Positions 1-6,300 are shown, counted from the stretch's first letter. The stretch: DNA of 6,436 bases from UBA9619 sp964630665 (GCA_964630665.1 CAZVVN010000119.1:1-6436), one strand, 5' to 3'. Translations and numbers: made by a program. The notes: generated from the sequence alone by a model not told the origin.

Positions 1-1
1 A

Positions 2-151
2 AACCCTGATGGCAGCGGTTACCCCTTCAGCAGTGGCCTGGCTGATCTGCTCAACCCATTGGCTGACAGCACATCGATACGGGATCTGTGCCAATACTGG
101 AGCGATTCAGAGACTGATCCTGATTGCACAACCAGGGTGGTTGTCTTATAA
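2..151 (+). CDS. C-terminal fragment of an unrecognised protein, cut by the left window edge
   Basis: An open frame enters from the left edge and ends at a TAA at 149-151, giving about 49 residues. It contains G/S/D-rich stretches (NPDGSGYPFSSGLADLL), two cysteines in the last 20 residues (DLCQYW and DPDCTT) and a hydrophobic end, RVVVL. I do not recognise the family. The mix of small, polar and acidic residues with two cysteines would suit the end of an exported or extracellular protein, but this is inference. The stop lies 5 bases before the ATG at 157 of the methyltransferase gene, which suggests co-transcription. No start codon is visible, so only the frame and the tight junction support it. 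It could be a chance open frame, because 150 bases is short. Confidence 0.5.
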   Translation, partial: NPDGSGYPFSSGLADLLNPLADSTSIRDLCQYWSDSETDPDCTTRVVVL

Positions 152-156
152 GGGCG

Positions 157-1296
157 ATGATGAGAGCGGCTGACAATTCCACCAGGGGAACCCAGGCGAC
201 CGTCGCCATGAAAAGCGGCGGCTACTACAGTGAGCGTACCCGCGGGGCGAAGCACGTCATCGACAACGCGGCGGGCATGCTCACCGACGCGGTTGCCGCA
301 CTGCCAGAACCCGGACCGGGGGAGCGGCTCGGAATCGCAGATTTTGGAGCAGCAGATGGCGGCACATCCAAGCAGACCATCTATCAGACCGTCGCAGCCC
401 TCCGGGCCCGGTTTCCGTCGCCCCCGATCACGGTCACCTATACCGATCTGCCCGGCAATGATTACTCCACGCTGTTCCGTAACATCACGGGCCTGAGCGG
501 TTTCACGGAACACAACTACCTCGACGATTTTGACAATGTGTTTGTAAACGCATGCGCCATGGGTTTTCACCGCCAACTGCTGCCGGATGCAAGCCTGGAT
601 CTCGGGTTCTCGGCCACTGCAATGCACTACATCTCGGAAAAACCCTGTCAGATCGAGAACCATGTCCACATGGTCGGGGCTTCGGGCCCGGCCTTTAAGG
701 CTTTTTCCGAGCGGGCAGCCGAGGACTGGAACCACATTCTGCTTGCGCGCTCGGCCGAACTGAAACCCGGCGGACGGCTGGTTTTTATGAACTTCGGCAT
801 CGACGAACAGGGCCGTTACCTTGGCAACACCGGTGGTGTGAACATGTTCGACACATTCAATACCCTCTGGACCGCAATGGGGAAAGAAGGCCTGCTCAGC
901 GACAAAGAAGTCATCGACGCAACGTTTGCCCAGTACTACCGTACCCGGGAGGCGTTCTGTGCACCTCTTCTTGATGACAGCTCGTCGGTCTACCGGTCCG
1001 GACTGCGCCTGGTGTCCGCTCACACCGGTGTGGTGCCTTGTCCTTACCGGGCAGCTTTTGACCAGGCCGAGGGGGCGATGAATGCCCGCGAATTCGCGGT
1101 AAGCTATATCCCGACCCTGCGTTCCTGGAGCGAGACCGTCTTTGCCAATGCACTCGACCCGGATCGTCCAGCAACAGAAAGAGATCAATTGATCGATCTC
1201 TTCTACCAGCGCTACCAGGACCAGGTCGCAGAAGACCCCACCGGGCACGCCATGGACTATGTTCACTGTTATCTCGCCATTGAAAAAGTTGCCTGA
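157..1296 (+). CDS. SABATH-family SAM-dependent carboxyl methyltransferase
   Basis: Likely transfers a methyl group from S-adenosylmethionine to the carboxylate of a small acid. This is the reaction of the plant salicylate/jasmonate/theobromine methyltransferase (SABATH) family, which also has bacterial members. From the ATG at 157 the protein is 379 residues, a usual family length. Visible landmarks are GGYYSERTRGAK near residues 21-32 (the N-terminal substrate/SAM segment), IADFGAADGGTS near 60-71 (the glycine-rich SAM loop), YTDLPGNDYSTLF near 95-107 (the family's acidic SAM-ribose motif), FSATAMHYIS near 151-160, and ELKPGGRLVFMNFG near 201-214. In plant enzymes the FSATAMHYIS segment reads like SLHWLS with a carboxylate-contacting Trp. 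Here that position seems to be Tyr, so the substrate may differ. Start choice: the ATG pair at 157/160 follows AAGGG, just after the upstream stop. TTG 124 and ATG 208 are alternatives. The cytoplasmic location is inferred from the absence of a signal peptide. The substrate cannot be read from the sequence. Confidence 0.85.
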   Translation: MMRAADNSTRGTQATVAMKSGGYYSERTRGAKHVIDNAAGMLTDAVAALPEPGPGERLGIADFGAADGGTSKQTIYQTVAALRARFPSPPITVTYTDLPGNDYSTLFRNITGLSGFTEHNYLDDFDNVFVNACAMGFHRQLLPDASLDLGFSATAMHYISEKPCQIENHVHMVGASGPAFKAFSERAAEDWNHILLARSAELKPGGRLVFMNFGIDEQGRYLGNTGGVNMFDTFNTLWTAMGKEGLLSDKEVIDATFAQYYRTREAFCAPLLDDSSSVYRSGLRLVSAHTGVVPCPYRAAFDQAEGAMNAREFAVSYIPTLRSWSETVFANALDPDRPATERDQLIDLFYQRYQDQVAEDPTGHAMDYVHCYLAIEKVA

Positions 1297-1353
1297 ACGA
1301 TTGTCCGGTGCCGGTTCGGGGACAGAGCATCGGCTGGCACACAGCCAGAGGAC

Positions 1354-1358
1354 AGGAG
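1354..1358 (+). promoter_or_regulatory. Shine-Dalgarno site that decides the TTG start of the hugZ-like gene
   Basis: AGGAG lies 8 bases upstream of the TTG at 1367. No ATG or GTG follows in frame until Met51, inside the conserved domain, so this site fixes the start. A small hairpin (CTGGC at 1334-1338 pairing with GCCAG at 1344-1348, loop ACACA) sits just before it. Whether that hairpin matters is unknown. Confidence 0.7.
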
Positions 1359-1366
1359 CCTGATCG

Positions 1367-1900
1367 TTGGACACGAACCAGAACCGGAATGACGGCATCG
1401 AACTGCCGGAGATTACCGACGAGTGCCGCCGGTTCCTGGCATCCTTCCAGTCGACTCTGTTGGGCACAGTTAACACGGATGGCAGGCCCGACATCAGCTA
1501 TGCTCCGTTCGTCAACATGGGTGAGGCGTTTTACCTGCTGGTCAGCGAACTGTCAGCGCATACCGGCAACATGCGACGTCAGGGCAGCGCGGCCCTGCTC
1601 TTTATCGAAGACGAACGCGACGCCGCCCAGATCTATGCCCGCCGGCGCTTGAGCTTCAGCTGCCATGTTCAAGCTTGCGACAGAGGCGGGAAAACCTGGA
1701 AGCGACTGATTCCGCTATTCCGCGATCAGTTTGGCCCGGTTGTCGACACTCTGGTCAACCTGCAGGACTTTTTTCTATTTCGCCTGATACCGGAGCACGG
1801 CAGGTGGGTCACCGGATTCGGCAAGGCGTTTCGTTTTAGGGGCATCCTCTTCGAGGACGCCGAACACCTGGGTCCTGATCAAGTCAAGCCGCGCAGCTGA
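1367..1900 (+). CDS. hutZ: HugZ/HutZ-like heme-binding protein, pyridoxamine 5'-phosphate oxidase fold
   Basis: A 177-residue protein of the split-barrel FMN-binding (PNPOx-like) superfamily, in the branch of HugZ/HutZ. These proteins bind heme and help release its iron in the cytoplasm. Diagnostic segments are FQSTLLGTVNTDGRPDISYA (residues 27-46), FYLLVSELSAHTGNM (55-69), ALLFIEDERDAAQIYARRRL (76-95), LQDFFLFRLIP (132-142) and VTGFGKAFR (148-156). From memory, Vibrio cholerae HutZ uses His63, Arg92, Asp132 and the proximal His170. Here His65, Arg92, Asp134 and His167 fall at matching places, so heme binding looks intact. The length is close to HutZ. Translation starts at TTG with AGGAG 8 bases upstream. 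The gene lies 70 bases after the methyltransferase, with no other heme or iron-uptake gene in view and no Fur box that I could identify. General PNPOx-family flavoproteins are the alternative, but the IEDE...QIYARRRL block favours HugZ/HutZ. Confidence 0.9.
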   Translation: MDTNQNRNDGIELPEITDECRRFLASFQSTLLGTVNTDGRPDISYAPFVNMGEAFYLLVSELSAHTGNMRRQGSAALLFIEDERDAAQIYARRRLSFSCHVQACDRGGKTWKRLIPLFRDQFGPVVDTLVNLQDFFLFRLIPEHGRWVTGFGKAFRFRGILFEDAEHLGPDQVKPRS

Positions 1901-1945
1901 TTCAGTTGCCCCGTCAGTCACACTCCCAGGGGGCGTCACACTGAA
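1901..1945. terminator. Possible hairpin between convergent hutZ-like gene and rluB
   Basis: The 35-base gap between the two converging stop codons, plus the end of rluB, can fold imperfectly. TTCAGT at 1901-1906 pairs with ACTGAA at 1940-1945, and inside it GCCCC at 1908-1912 pairs with GGGGC at 1930-1934, with unpaired bases between the two stems. An 8-base direct repeat, GTCACACT (1917-1924 and 1935-1942), overlaps it. There is no T-run on either side, so it is not a canonical intrinsic terminator. The position between convergent genes is the main argument. Confidence 0.25.
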
Positions 1946-2754
1946 GAAGCAGAGCCCCTACCTCGGTTCTGCGCCGTACCGGTCGAGCGCAGAAGCGCCC
2001 GGACTTCGGCACGATCCAGCTCCCGTGACTGACCGGCCTTCAGACTGCGAGGCAGAACCAGGTCACCATAACGGGTGCGGATGAGCCGGTTCACCCGGCA
2101 GCCGACAGCAGACCACATGCGCCGGATCTCACGGTAACGCCCTTCACGGACCACGACCTCGTACCAGCGATTGGTCCCCCGCCCGCCATGGTGCCGGATG
2201 CGCTCAAAGCGGCTGACTTGGTCGTCCAGCCGGATCCCCTCGCGCAGCCGGCGAATACCTTCTCGTCCAGGCTCCCCTTGAACCCGACATCGGTACTCGC
2301 GTTCGATGCCGCTGGACGGGTGCATCAGCCGATTGGCGAGATCTCCATCAGTGGTAAAGAGGAGCAGGCCCTGACTGTTGACATCAAGCCGGCCCACCGA
2401 CACCCAGCGGGCCGCGCGCAGCCGGGGCAGGTGTTCGAAGACCGTTGGCCGATCTCCAGGGTCATCCCGGGAGCAGATCTCCCCGACCGGCTTGTGGTAG
2501 AGGATCACCCGCTGAACCGACCGCTGGGCACGGCGTGCCTTGATTACCTGTTGATCGACCCTGATCAAGTCCGAATCATCAACCGTCGACCCGAGTGCCG
2601 CTGACTTGCCGTTGATGGTCACCCGCCCCTGACGGACCCATTCTTCGATTTCCCGCCGGGAAGCAACGCCGAGGCGGGCAAGATATTTCTGAACCCGTTC
2701 AGCCACCACCGTCGGCGGCTGTACGCATGCTGTCCTCAGACTCAGCCGTATCAT
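1936..2754 (-). CDS. rluB: RluB-type 23S rRNA pseudouridine synthase
   Basis: Isomerises a specific uridine of 23S rRNA to pseudouridine (position 2605 in E. coli for RluB) during large-subunit assembly. An N-terminal S4 RNA-binding domain covers about residues 18-65 (ERVQKYLARLGVASRREIEE, then GRVTINGK). The catalytic domain follows with YHKPVGEICSRDDPGDRPTV (86-105), a motif close to RluB, and GRLDVNSQGLLLFTTDGDLA (121-140), where Asp124 is the expected catalytic aspartate. REYRCRVQG and RYREIRRM further on are also typical. The length, 272 residues, is near the 291 of E. coli RluB. The start is uncertain. I list the ATG at 2754, which has GGAA closely upstream and overlaps the end of scpB by 56 bases. 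Homology begins only at about residue 18, so GTG at 2706 or 2709, overlapping the scpB stop by 8-11 bases, is about as likely. RluE/RluF paralogues are less likely. It is the last gene of the scpA-scpB-rluB run. Confidence 0.94.
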   Translation of the reverse strand: MIRLSLRTACVQPPTVVAERVQKYLARLGVASRREIEEWVRQGRVTINGKSAALGSTVDDSDLIRVDQQVIKARRAQRSVQRVILYHKPVGEICSRDDPGDRPTVFEHLPRLRAARWVSVGRLDVNSQGLLLFTTDGDLANRLMHPSSGIEREYRCRVQGEPGREGIRRLREGIRLDDQVSRFERIRHHGGRGTNRWYEVVVREGRYREIRRMWSAVGCRVNRLIRTRYGDLVLPRSLKAGQSRELDRAEVRALLRSTGTAQNRGRGSASSV

Positions 2755-3424
2755 TTATTTCCGATGACGGTTCAAGATTCTGACCCTCTGCATCCTGGTA
2801 CCTATCGGGCAGGATCGGATCTTCGACATCATCGTCGTCGCCTGCCGGCGTGACGGGTTCAGGCAGGATGATATTCAGTTCCCGGGCGATCTCACCGATA
2901 TCACGCTGCTCGGCCAGATCAGGCAACTCTTTAACAGAGTCCAGGTTGAAATACTCCAGGAATTCAGCGGTGGTGCTGTAAAGCGCCGGTCGACCGGGTA
3001 CTTCACGGCTACCGACCTGCCTGACCCAGTCGCGCTCCAGCAGGACCCGCATGATATCGGTAGATACACCAACGCCCCTGACCTCTTCTATATCACCTCG
3101 TGTGACCGGTTGACGATAAGCAATGATTGCCAGTGTCTCAAGCAGCGCCTTCGAATACCGCGGTGGCCGCGACTCCCGCAGTTTTCGAAGTGCCTGGGCA
3201 TAACTCTGACGGGTCTGAAAGCGGAACCCGTTTGCGACCCGAACCAGTTCTATGCCACGACCAGCATAATCGGTTGTCAAGTCATCCAGTATCGACTGAA
3301 TGTCTTCCGGCTGCGGAGCACAAGCCCCGGAAAACATCGACTGCAGATCCCGAACCGACAGGGGTTCCTCGGCTGAGAACAGGGCCGCCTCAATAGTGTT
3401 TCGAATCTGTGCTTTATCTTTCAT
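2699..3424 (-). CDS. scpB: Segregation and condensation protein B
   Basis: Kite subunit of the SMC-ScpA-ScpB condensin, which organises and helps segregate the nucleoid. ScpB dimers bind the kleisin ScpA through paired winged-helix domains. The first winged helix shows IEAALFSAEEPLSV (11-24) through GFRFQTR (66-72). The second has the strongly conserved LLETLAIIAYRQPVTRGDIE (94-113), VRGVGVS (115-121) and GSREVPGRPALYSTT (138-152), then FLEYFNLDS. The last ~50 residues form an acidic, low-complexity tail (GDDDDVEDP and serine/glutamate-rich sequence to the end), longer than the compact core and probably disordered. Length is 241 residues. The ATG overlaps the scpA TGA by one base (TGATG), with little Shine-Dalgarno sequence, so translational coupling is likely. 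Downstream it overlaps rluB, an order seen in many proteobacteria. Confidence 0.95.
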   Translation of the reverse strand: MKDKAQIRNTIEAALFSAEEPLSVRDLQSMFSGACAPQPEDIQSILDDLTTDYAGRGIELVRVANGFRFQTRQSYAQALRKLRESRPPRYSKALLETLAIIAYRQPVTRGDIEEVRGVGVSTDIMRVLLERDWVRQVGSREVPGRPALYSTTAEFLEYFNLDSVKELPDLAEQRDIGEIARELNIILPEPVTPAGDDDDVEDPILPDRYQDAEGQNLEPSSEINDTAESEDSMRTAADGGG

Positions 3425-4242
3425 CAGTCTTTGGTCTTGATATGGATCGGCGCCAGCAACTCGTTCTGAATCACCACCAGCAGGCCATCCCGAACCAGCT
3501 CGAGCACCGCTATGAAACTCACGACCAGGCCCATTCTGCCTTCCTCCGGATCAAAGAAATCTTCGAGTCTGGCGTATTCTCCACTGCCCACTCGCTCAAG
3601 AATCCGGCCCATACGCTCTCTGACTGACAGTGTCTCCGGCACCATCTGCAGGTGCTGGCGGCGATGTGCAGACAACATCGCAGATCGCATCGCGTCAACC
3701 AAGTCGGTCAGGCCAACCGACGTTGCCACCTTCGGTGGGGCCGGGTCGTCCACCCGGGCATAGGCTAGATACAGATCACGTTCGAGCCTCGGCCTCGCAT
3801 CAAGCTCATCCGCGGCGTTGCGGAAGCGCTCATACTCCTGCAGCCGCCGAACCAGAGCCGCACGAGGATCCTCTTCATCGCCATCATCAAAGGTCTCGGG
3901 GCGAGGCAACAGCATCCTTGATTTGATCTCAGCCAGCATGGCGGCCATCACCAGGTATTCCGCAGCCAGATCGAGCCGTAGTCGCTGCATCAACTCAACA
4001 TACTCCATATACTGGCGGGTGATGTCTGCGACCGGAATCTCCAGGATATCGATGTTCTGTTTGCGGATCAGGTAAAGCAGCAGGTCCAGTGGACCCTGAA
4101 AGGCCTCGAGGATGACCTCAAGCGCATCCGGGGGAATGTAGAGATCTTCAGGCCAGCTCTGGAGCACCTCCCCGGCGACCAGCGCCCGGGGCTTGTACAC
4201 GTTGTCCTGCGCTGCTACCGGCGGTGCGTTGTGTTCAGCCAT
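3424..4242 (-). CDS. scpA: Segregation and condensation protein A (kleisin)
   Basis: The kleisin subunit that bridges the SMC heads and binds ScpB. With the ATG at 4242 it has 272 residues. The N-terminal SMC-binding region carries FQGPLDLLLYLIRKQNIDI (48-66) and IPVADITRQY (69-78). Next comes the helical AAEYLVMAAMLAEIKSRMLL (93-112) with a following acidic linker, and the C-terminal winged helix ends the protein (RLEDFF, VSFIAVLELVRDGLL, then IQNELLAPIHI). About 40 residues precede the conserved core. An in-frame TTG at 4380 would add 46 residues without recognisable homology, so I prefer the ATG, although no good Shine-Dalgarno precedes it. Its stop overlaps the scpB start by one base. A 163-base gap separates it from folK, so it may have its own promoter. 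ScpAB instead of MukEF argues against an enteric host. Confidence 0.95.
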   Translation of the reverse strand: MAEHNAPPVAAQDNVYKPRALVAGEVLQSWPEDLYIPPDALEVILEAFQGPLDLLLYLIRKQNIDILEIPVADITRQYMEYVELMQRLRLDLAAEYLVMAAMLAEIKSRMLLPRPETFDDGDEEDPRAALVRRLQEYERFRNAADELDARPRLERDLYLAYARVDDPAPPKVATSVGLTDLVDAMRSAMLSAHRRQHLQMVPETLSVRERMGRILERVGSGEYARLEDFFDPEEGRMGLVVSFIAVLELVRDGLLVVIQNELLAPIHIKTKD

Positions 4243-4364
4243 GGAGCAATCAGTTCCGCTGTAAGGATGGTTTCGACCAACATAGATCCTCGTCAACGGT
4301 GCCTTCAGACCTCGTTTGAAGTCAACATGAATACCCAGGAAAAGGATCGCGATCTGCGGGGCGC

Positions 4365-4380
4365 ATTGTAACCGTTGCAA
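4365..4380 (-). promoter_or_regulatory. Candidate -10 element and overlapping imperfect palindrome upstream of scpA
   Basis: The 163 bases between folK and scpA (4243-4405) hold no convincing gene. On the minus strand, TACAAT at 4370-4365 resembles a sigma-70 -10 box (5 of 6), but no good -35 lies 16-18 bases before it. It overlaps the palindrome TTGTAAC-C-GTTGCAA (4366-4380, one mismatch), which has the look of a dimeric repressor operator. This would leave a leader of about 120 bases before scpA. The evidence is by sight only. Confidence 0.25.
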
Positions 4381-4405
4381 CAGGCCAATCGCGAGGTCAG
4401 AACCA

Positions 4406-4930
4406 TCAGCCAGGCGATTGCGGTGCTGATTCTGCCAATCGCACGACCCGCTGGCTGGCGCACCCCGCCCGCAATTCAGTGAGCCTTCCCAGAGCCGGAA
4501 TGTTCATTTCCCCTTCGATCTCGAACAACGGTTCAAGCACGAACAACCGCTGGTGCATTCTCGGGTGCGGCAGGGTCAGAGCTGCGGTCTCCAGAACGAG
4601 TTCGTCGTAGATCAACATATCCAGATCAAGCGTGCGCGGGCCAAACAGCGGTCCAGACCGGTCCCTGCCGAATCGATCCTCGATCGTGTGAAGCCGTTCC
4701 AGAAGAGCACCTGGATCCAGCGTGCACCGGGCTCGAACCACGGCATTGATAAACTCCGGCTGGTCGAGATGGTCGGTAGGTGCGGTCCGATACAACGATG
4801 AACGCGCCGTGACCCGGATACCCGACTCGCTGTCTAACGCCGCCATGGCGGACTCAATCTGACGGACCGTCTCACCCAGATTGGAGCCCAGCCCGATCCA
4901 GACGTGGGCAGTGGCCCGGGCGGGGCTCAC
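4406..4930 (-). CDS. folK: 6-hydroxymethyl-7,8-dihydropterin pyrophosphokinase
   Basis: Transfers pyrophosphate from ATP to 6-hydroxymethyl-7,8-dihydropterin, the step before dihydropteroate synthase in folate synthesis; cytoplasmic. From the GTG at 4930 it has 174 residues (E. coli FolK has 159). Landmarks are VWIGLGSNLGETVRQIESAM near residues 10-29, SSLYRTAPTDHLDQPEFINA in the pterin-binding part, IEDRFGRDR, and the signature GPRTLDLDMLIYD, whose two aspartates bind the two magnesium ions. LTLPHPRMHQRLFVLEPLFEI follows as expected. Start choice: GTG at 4930 overlaps the pcnB stop as GTGA, a classic coupled junction, and begins 9 residues before the conserved first strand. An ATG at 5008 would add 26 Pro/Gly/Ala-rich residues encoded inside pcnB and is less likely. 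In many relatives panB and panC follow folK; here scpA follows instead. Confidence 0.95.
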   Translation of the reverse strand: MSPARATAHVWIGLGSNLGETVRQIESAMAALDSESGIRVTARSSLYRTAPTDHLDQPEFINAVVRARCTLDPGALLERLHTIEDRFGRDRSGPLFGPRTLDLDMLIYDELVLETAALTLPHPRMHQRLFVLEPLFEIEGEMNIPALGRLTELRAGCASQRVVRLAESAPQSPG

Positions 4931-6201
4931 GAAGACTTTCGGCGCGCCCGGGGCTTTCGGCGGCGGTCCGTTTTTTTCGGCCCCAGCGCCCTGATCATCT
5001 CCTGGCACTCACTGGGCCCGACTGCCTGAATTTTCGTCCACCACTGGGCGATAACACGATCCGCTTCACCTGCCCGGGCAAGAAGCAGCAGAAAGTCGTA
5101 GCCCGCTCGGAATCTGCGATTGTCCATCAACCGGCGAATGGTCCGGGGCCGACGAGCCAGCAGCCGAGCCTGCATCTCCCAGATCTCAATCATCACCGTG
5201 GAAACACGTCGGGGAATGGCCACGGGCCGCCGGGTGTGCTCCAGAACCCGGACAGCCGACTGGCGAATCAACTCGGGACCGGACACGCGCCGGGCCTCTC
5301 GCCGGGCGACCTCGACCGCCACCGGCCGCCAGAACAGCACTGCAAAGAGAAAAGGTGAAATGACCGGTTTGCCCTGACCGATTCGCTGATCCGTGTTACG
5401 CAGTGCACAAGGGATCAACCCTTTCTTGGGATTCAGGTCCAGGTCACTGTAATAACACGCGGTATCGGGAAACAGTCCCTGGAAAAGGCCCGTCTGATAA
5501 AGGTCTCTGAACGCCGATTCGCCACAACCATTATGAAAGACCTTGAGGACCTCCTCGAACAGCCGGGCGGGTGACACATCGGACAGATGGGACGCCATCT
5601 GCGGCAGCAGTGCAGCAAGCTGTGGCTCGAGATCGAACCCCAGCTTGGCCTTGAAACGAACGGCACGCAGCATTCGCACAGGGTCTTCGGCAAAGCGGGT
5701 CTGCGGGTCACCGATAAGACGCAGGGTTCGGCTGCGGATGTCTTGGACTCCCCCGACATAGTCGACCAAAGTGTCATCGAGTGGATCGTAATACAGCGAA
5801 TTGACCGTGAAGTCCCTGCGCAGCGCATCCTGATCCCGCGCGCCGAACACGTTATTGGAAACAAAACGGCCATCCTGCCAGTGTTTTCCCGAATCGTGAT
5901 CACCTTCGAGCGCGCTACCGCGATAGGTAGCGACTTCGATGACCTCCCGCCCGATCCGCACGTGGGCCAGCCGAAAACGCCGACCCACCAGCCGCGCCCT
6001 TCGAAAGAGGTTCCGTATCTGGTCCGGTGTGGCATCCGTGACGACGTCAAAATCCTTGGGTACCTGCCCGACCAGCAGATCACGGATACAGCCACCGACC
6101 ACATCTGCTGCATAGCCGGCCTTTCGTAAAGTCCTGACAATTGTCAGGGCGGCCGGACTGATGCTATGTGGCGATAACCCGTGCTCGGGCGCGGCGATCA
6201 T
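4927..6201 (-). CDS. pcnB: Poly(A) polymerase I
   Basis: Adds adenosines from ATP to RNA 3' ends, which promotes decay of mRNA fragments and regulatory RNAs. It is a class II nucleotidyltransferase of 424 residues (E. coli has 465). The head domain shows VVGGCIRDLLVGQVPKDFDV (34-53) with catalytic Asp50 and Asp52, ATPDQIRNLFRRARLVGRRF (57-76) and VIEVATYRG (87-95). The RRARLVGRRFRLAHV stretch is typical of poly(A) polymerase rather than the CCA-adding enzyme. RRDFTVNSLYYDP and RFAEDPVRMLRAVRFKAKLG follow. The C-terminus is strongly basic (KKTDRRRKPRARRKSS), as in other PcnB, and suits RNA binding. The ATG at 6201 matches the family N-terminus, but it has no Shine-Dalgarno: the bases just upstream are pyrimidine-rich (CTCCCTCCCAA). 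The frame stays open upstream for 30 codons to a TGA, and includes ATT and CTG codons. E. coli pcnB starts at AUU, so a non-standard start is possible. Ends GTGA-coupled to folK. Confidence 0.95.
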   Translation of the reverse strand: MIAAPEHGLSPHSISPAALTIVRTLRKAGYAADVVGGCIRDLLVGQVPKDFDVVTDATPDQIRNLFRRARLVGRRFRLAHVRIGREVIEVATYRGSALEGDHDSGKHWQDGRFVSNNVFGARDQDALRRDFTVNSLYYDPLDDTLVDYVGGVQDIRSRTLRLIGDPQTRFAEDPVRMLRAVRFKAKLGFDLEPQLAALLPQMASHLSDVSPARLFEEVLKVFHNGCGESAFRDLYQTGLFQGLFPDTACYYSDLDLNPKKGLIPCALRNTDQRIGQGKPVISPFLFAVLFWRPVAVEVARREARRVSGPELIRQSAVRVLEHTRRPVAIPRRVSTVMIEIWEMQARLLARRPRTIRRLMDNRRFRAGYDFLLLLARAGEADRVIAQWWTKIQAVGPSECQEMIRALGPKKTDRRRKPRARRKSS

Positions 6202-6300
6202 TTGGGAGGGAGCAGCAGACCCTGCGGGATCCCAGAATACATCGATGCCGCGATTAATCAGTTTTTGACCCGCCCATTGTTCTGAAAATCAACTGGAGTA

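Noticed and set aside
19..1494. A 491-codon open frame on the minus strand, antisense to the methyltransferase
   Set aside because: Despite its length it shows no recognisable domain. The plus strand over the same bases encodes clear SABATH motifs, so the antisense opening is best explained by codon bias of the real gene. It also runs across the gap and into the heme-protein gene.
1901..1945. A true bidirectional intrinsic terminator between hutZ-like gene and rluB
   Set aside because: The hairpin is imperfect, with a 17-base loop and no T-run on either strand. It is kept only as a low-confidence candidate.
2188..2604. A 138-codon plus-strand frame opposite rluB
   Set aside because: It lies wholly within the conserved RluB coding sequence and has no recognisable motif.
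4243..4380. Extension of ScpA by 46 residues from a TTG at 4380
   Set aside because: The added residues match nothing I know in ScpA and lack a ribosome site. The ATG at 4242 already gives a normal-length protein.
5587..6129. A 180-codon plus-strand frame opposite pcnB
   Set aside because: It is fully antisense to the conserved catalytic head of PcnB, with no ribosome site or recognisable domain.
5433..6140. A 235-codon second minus-strand frame inside pcnB
   Set aside because: It is a frame-shifted reading of pcnB with an arginine/serine/cysteine-rich composition and no family motif. The pcnB frame carries all conserved residues.
6265..6293. A sigma-70 promoter starting with TTGACC for the tRNA
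   Set aside because: The -35 is good, but the bases 16-18 downstream (around AATCAA) match the -10 poorly, and it would lie about 90 bases before the tRNA.
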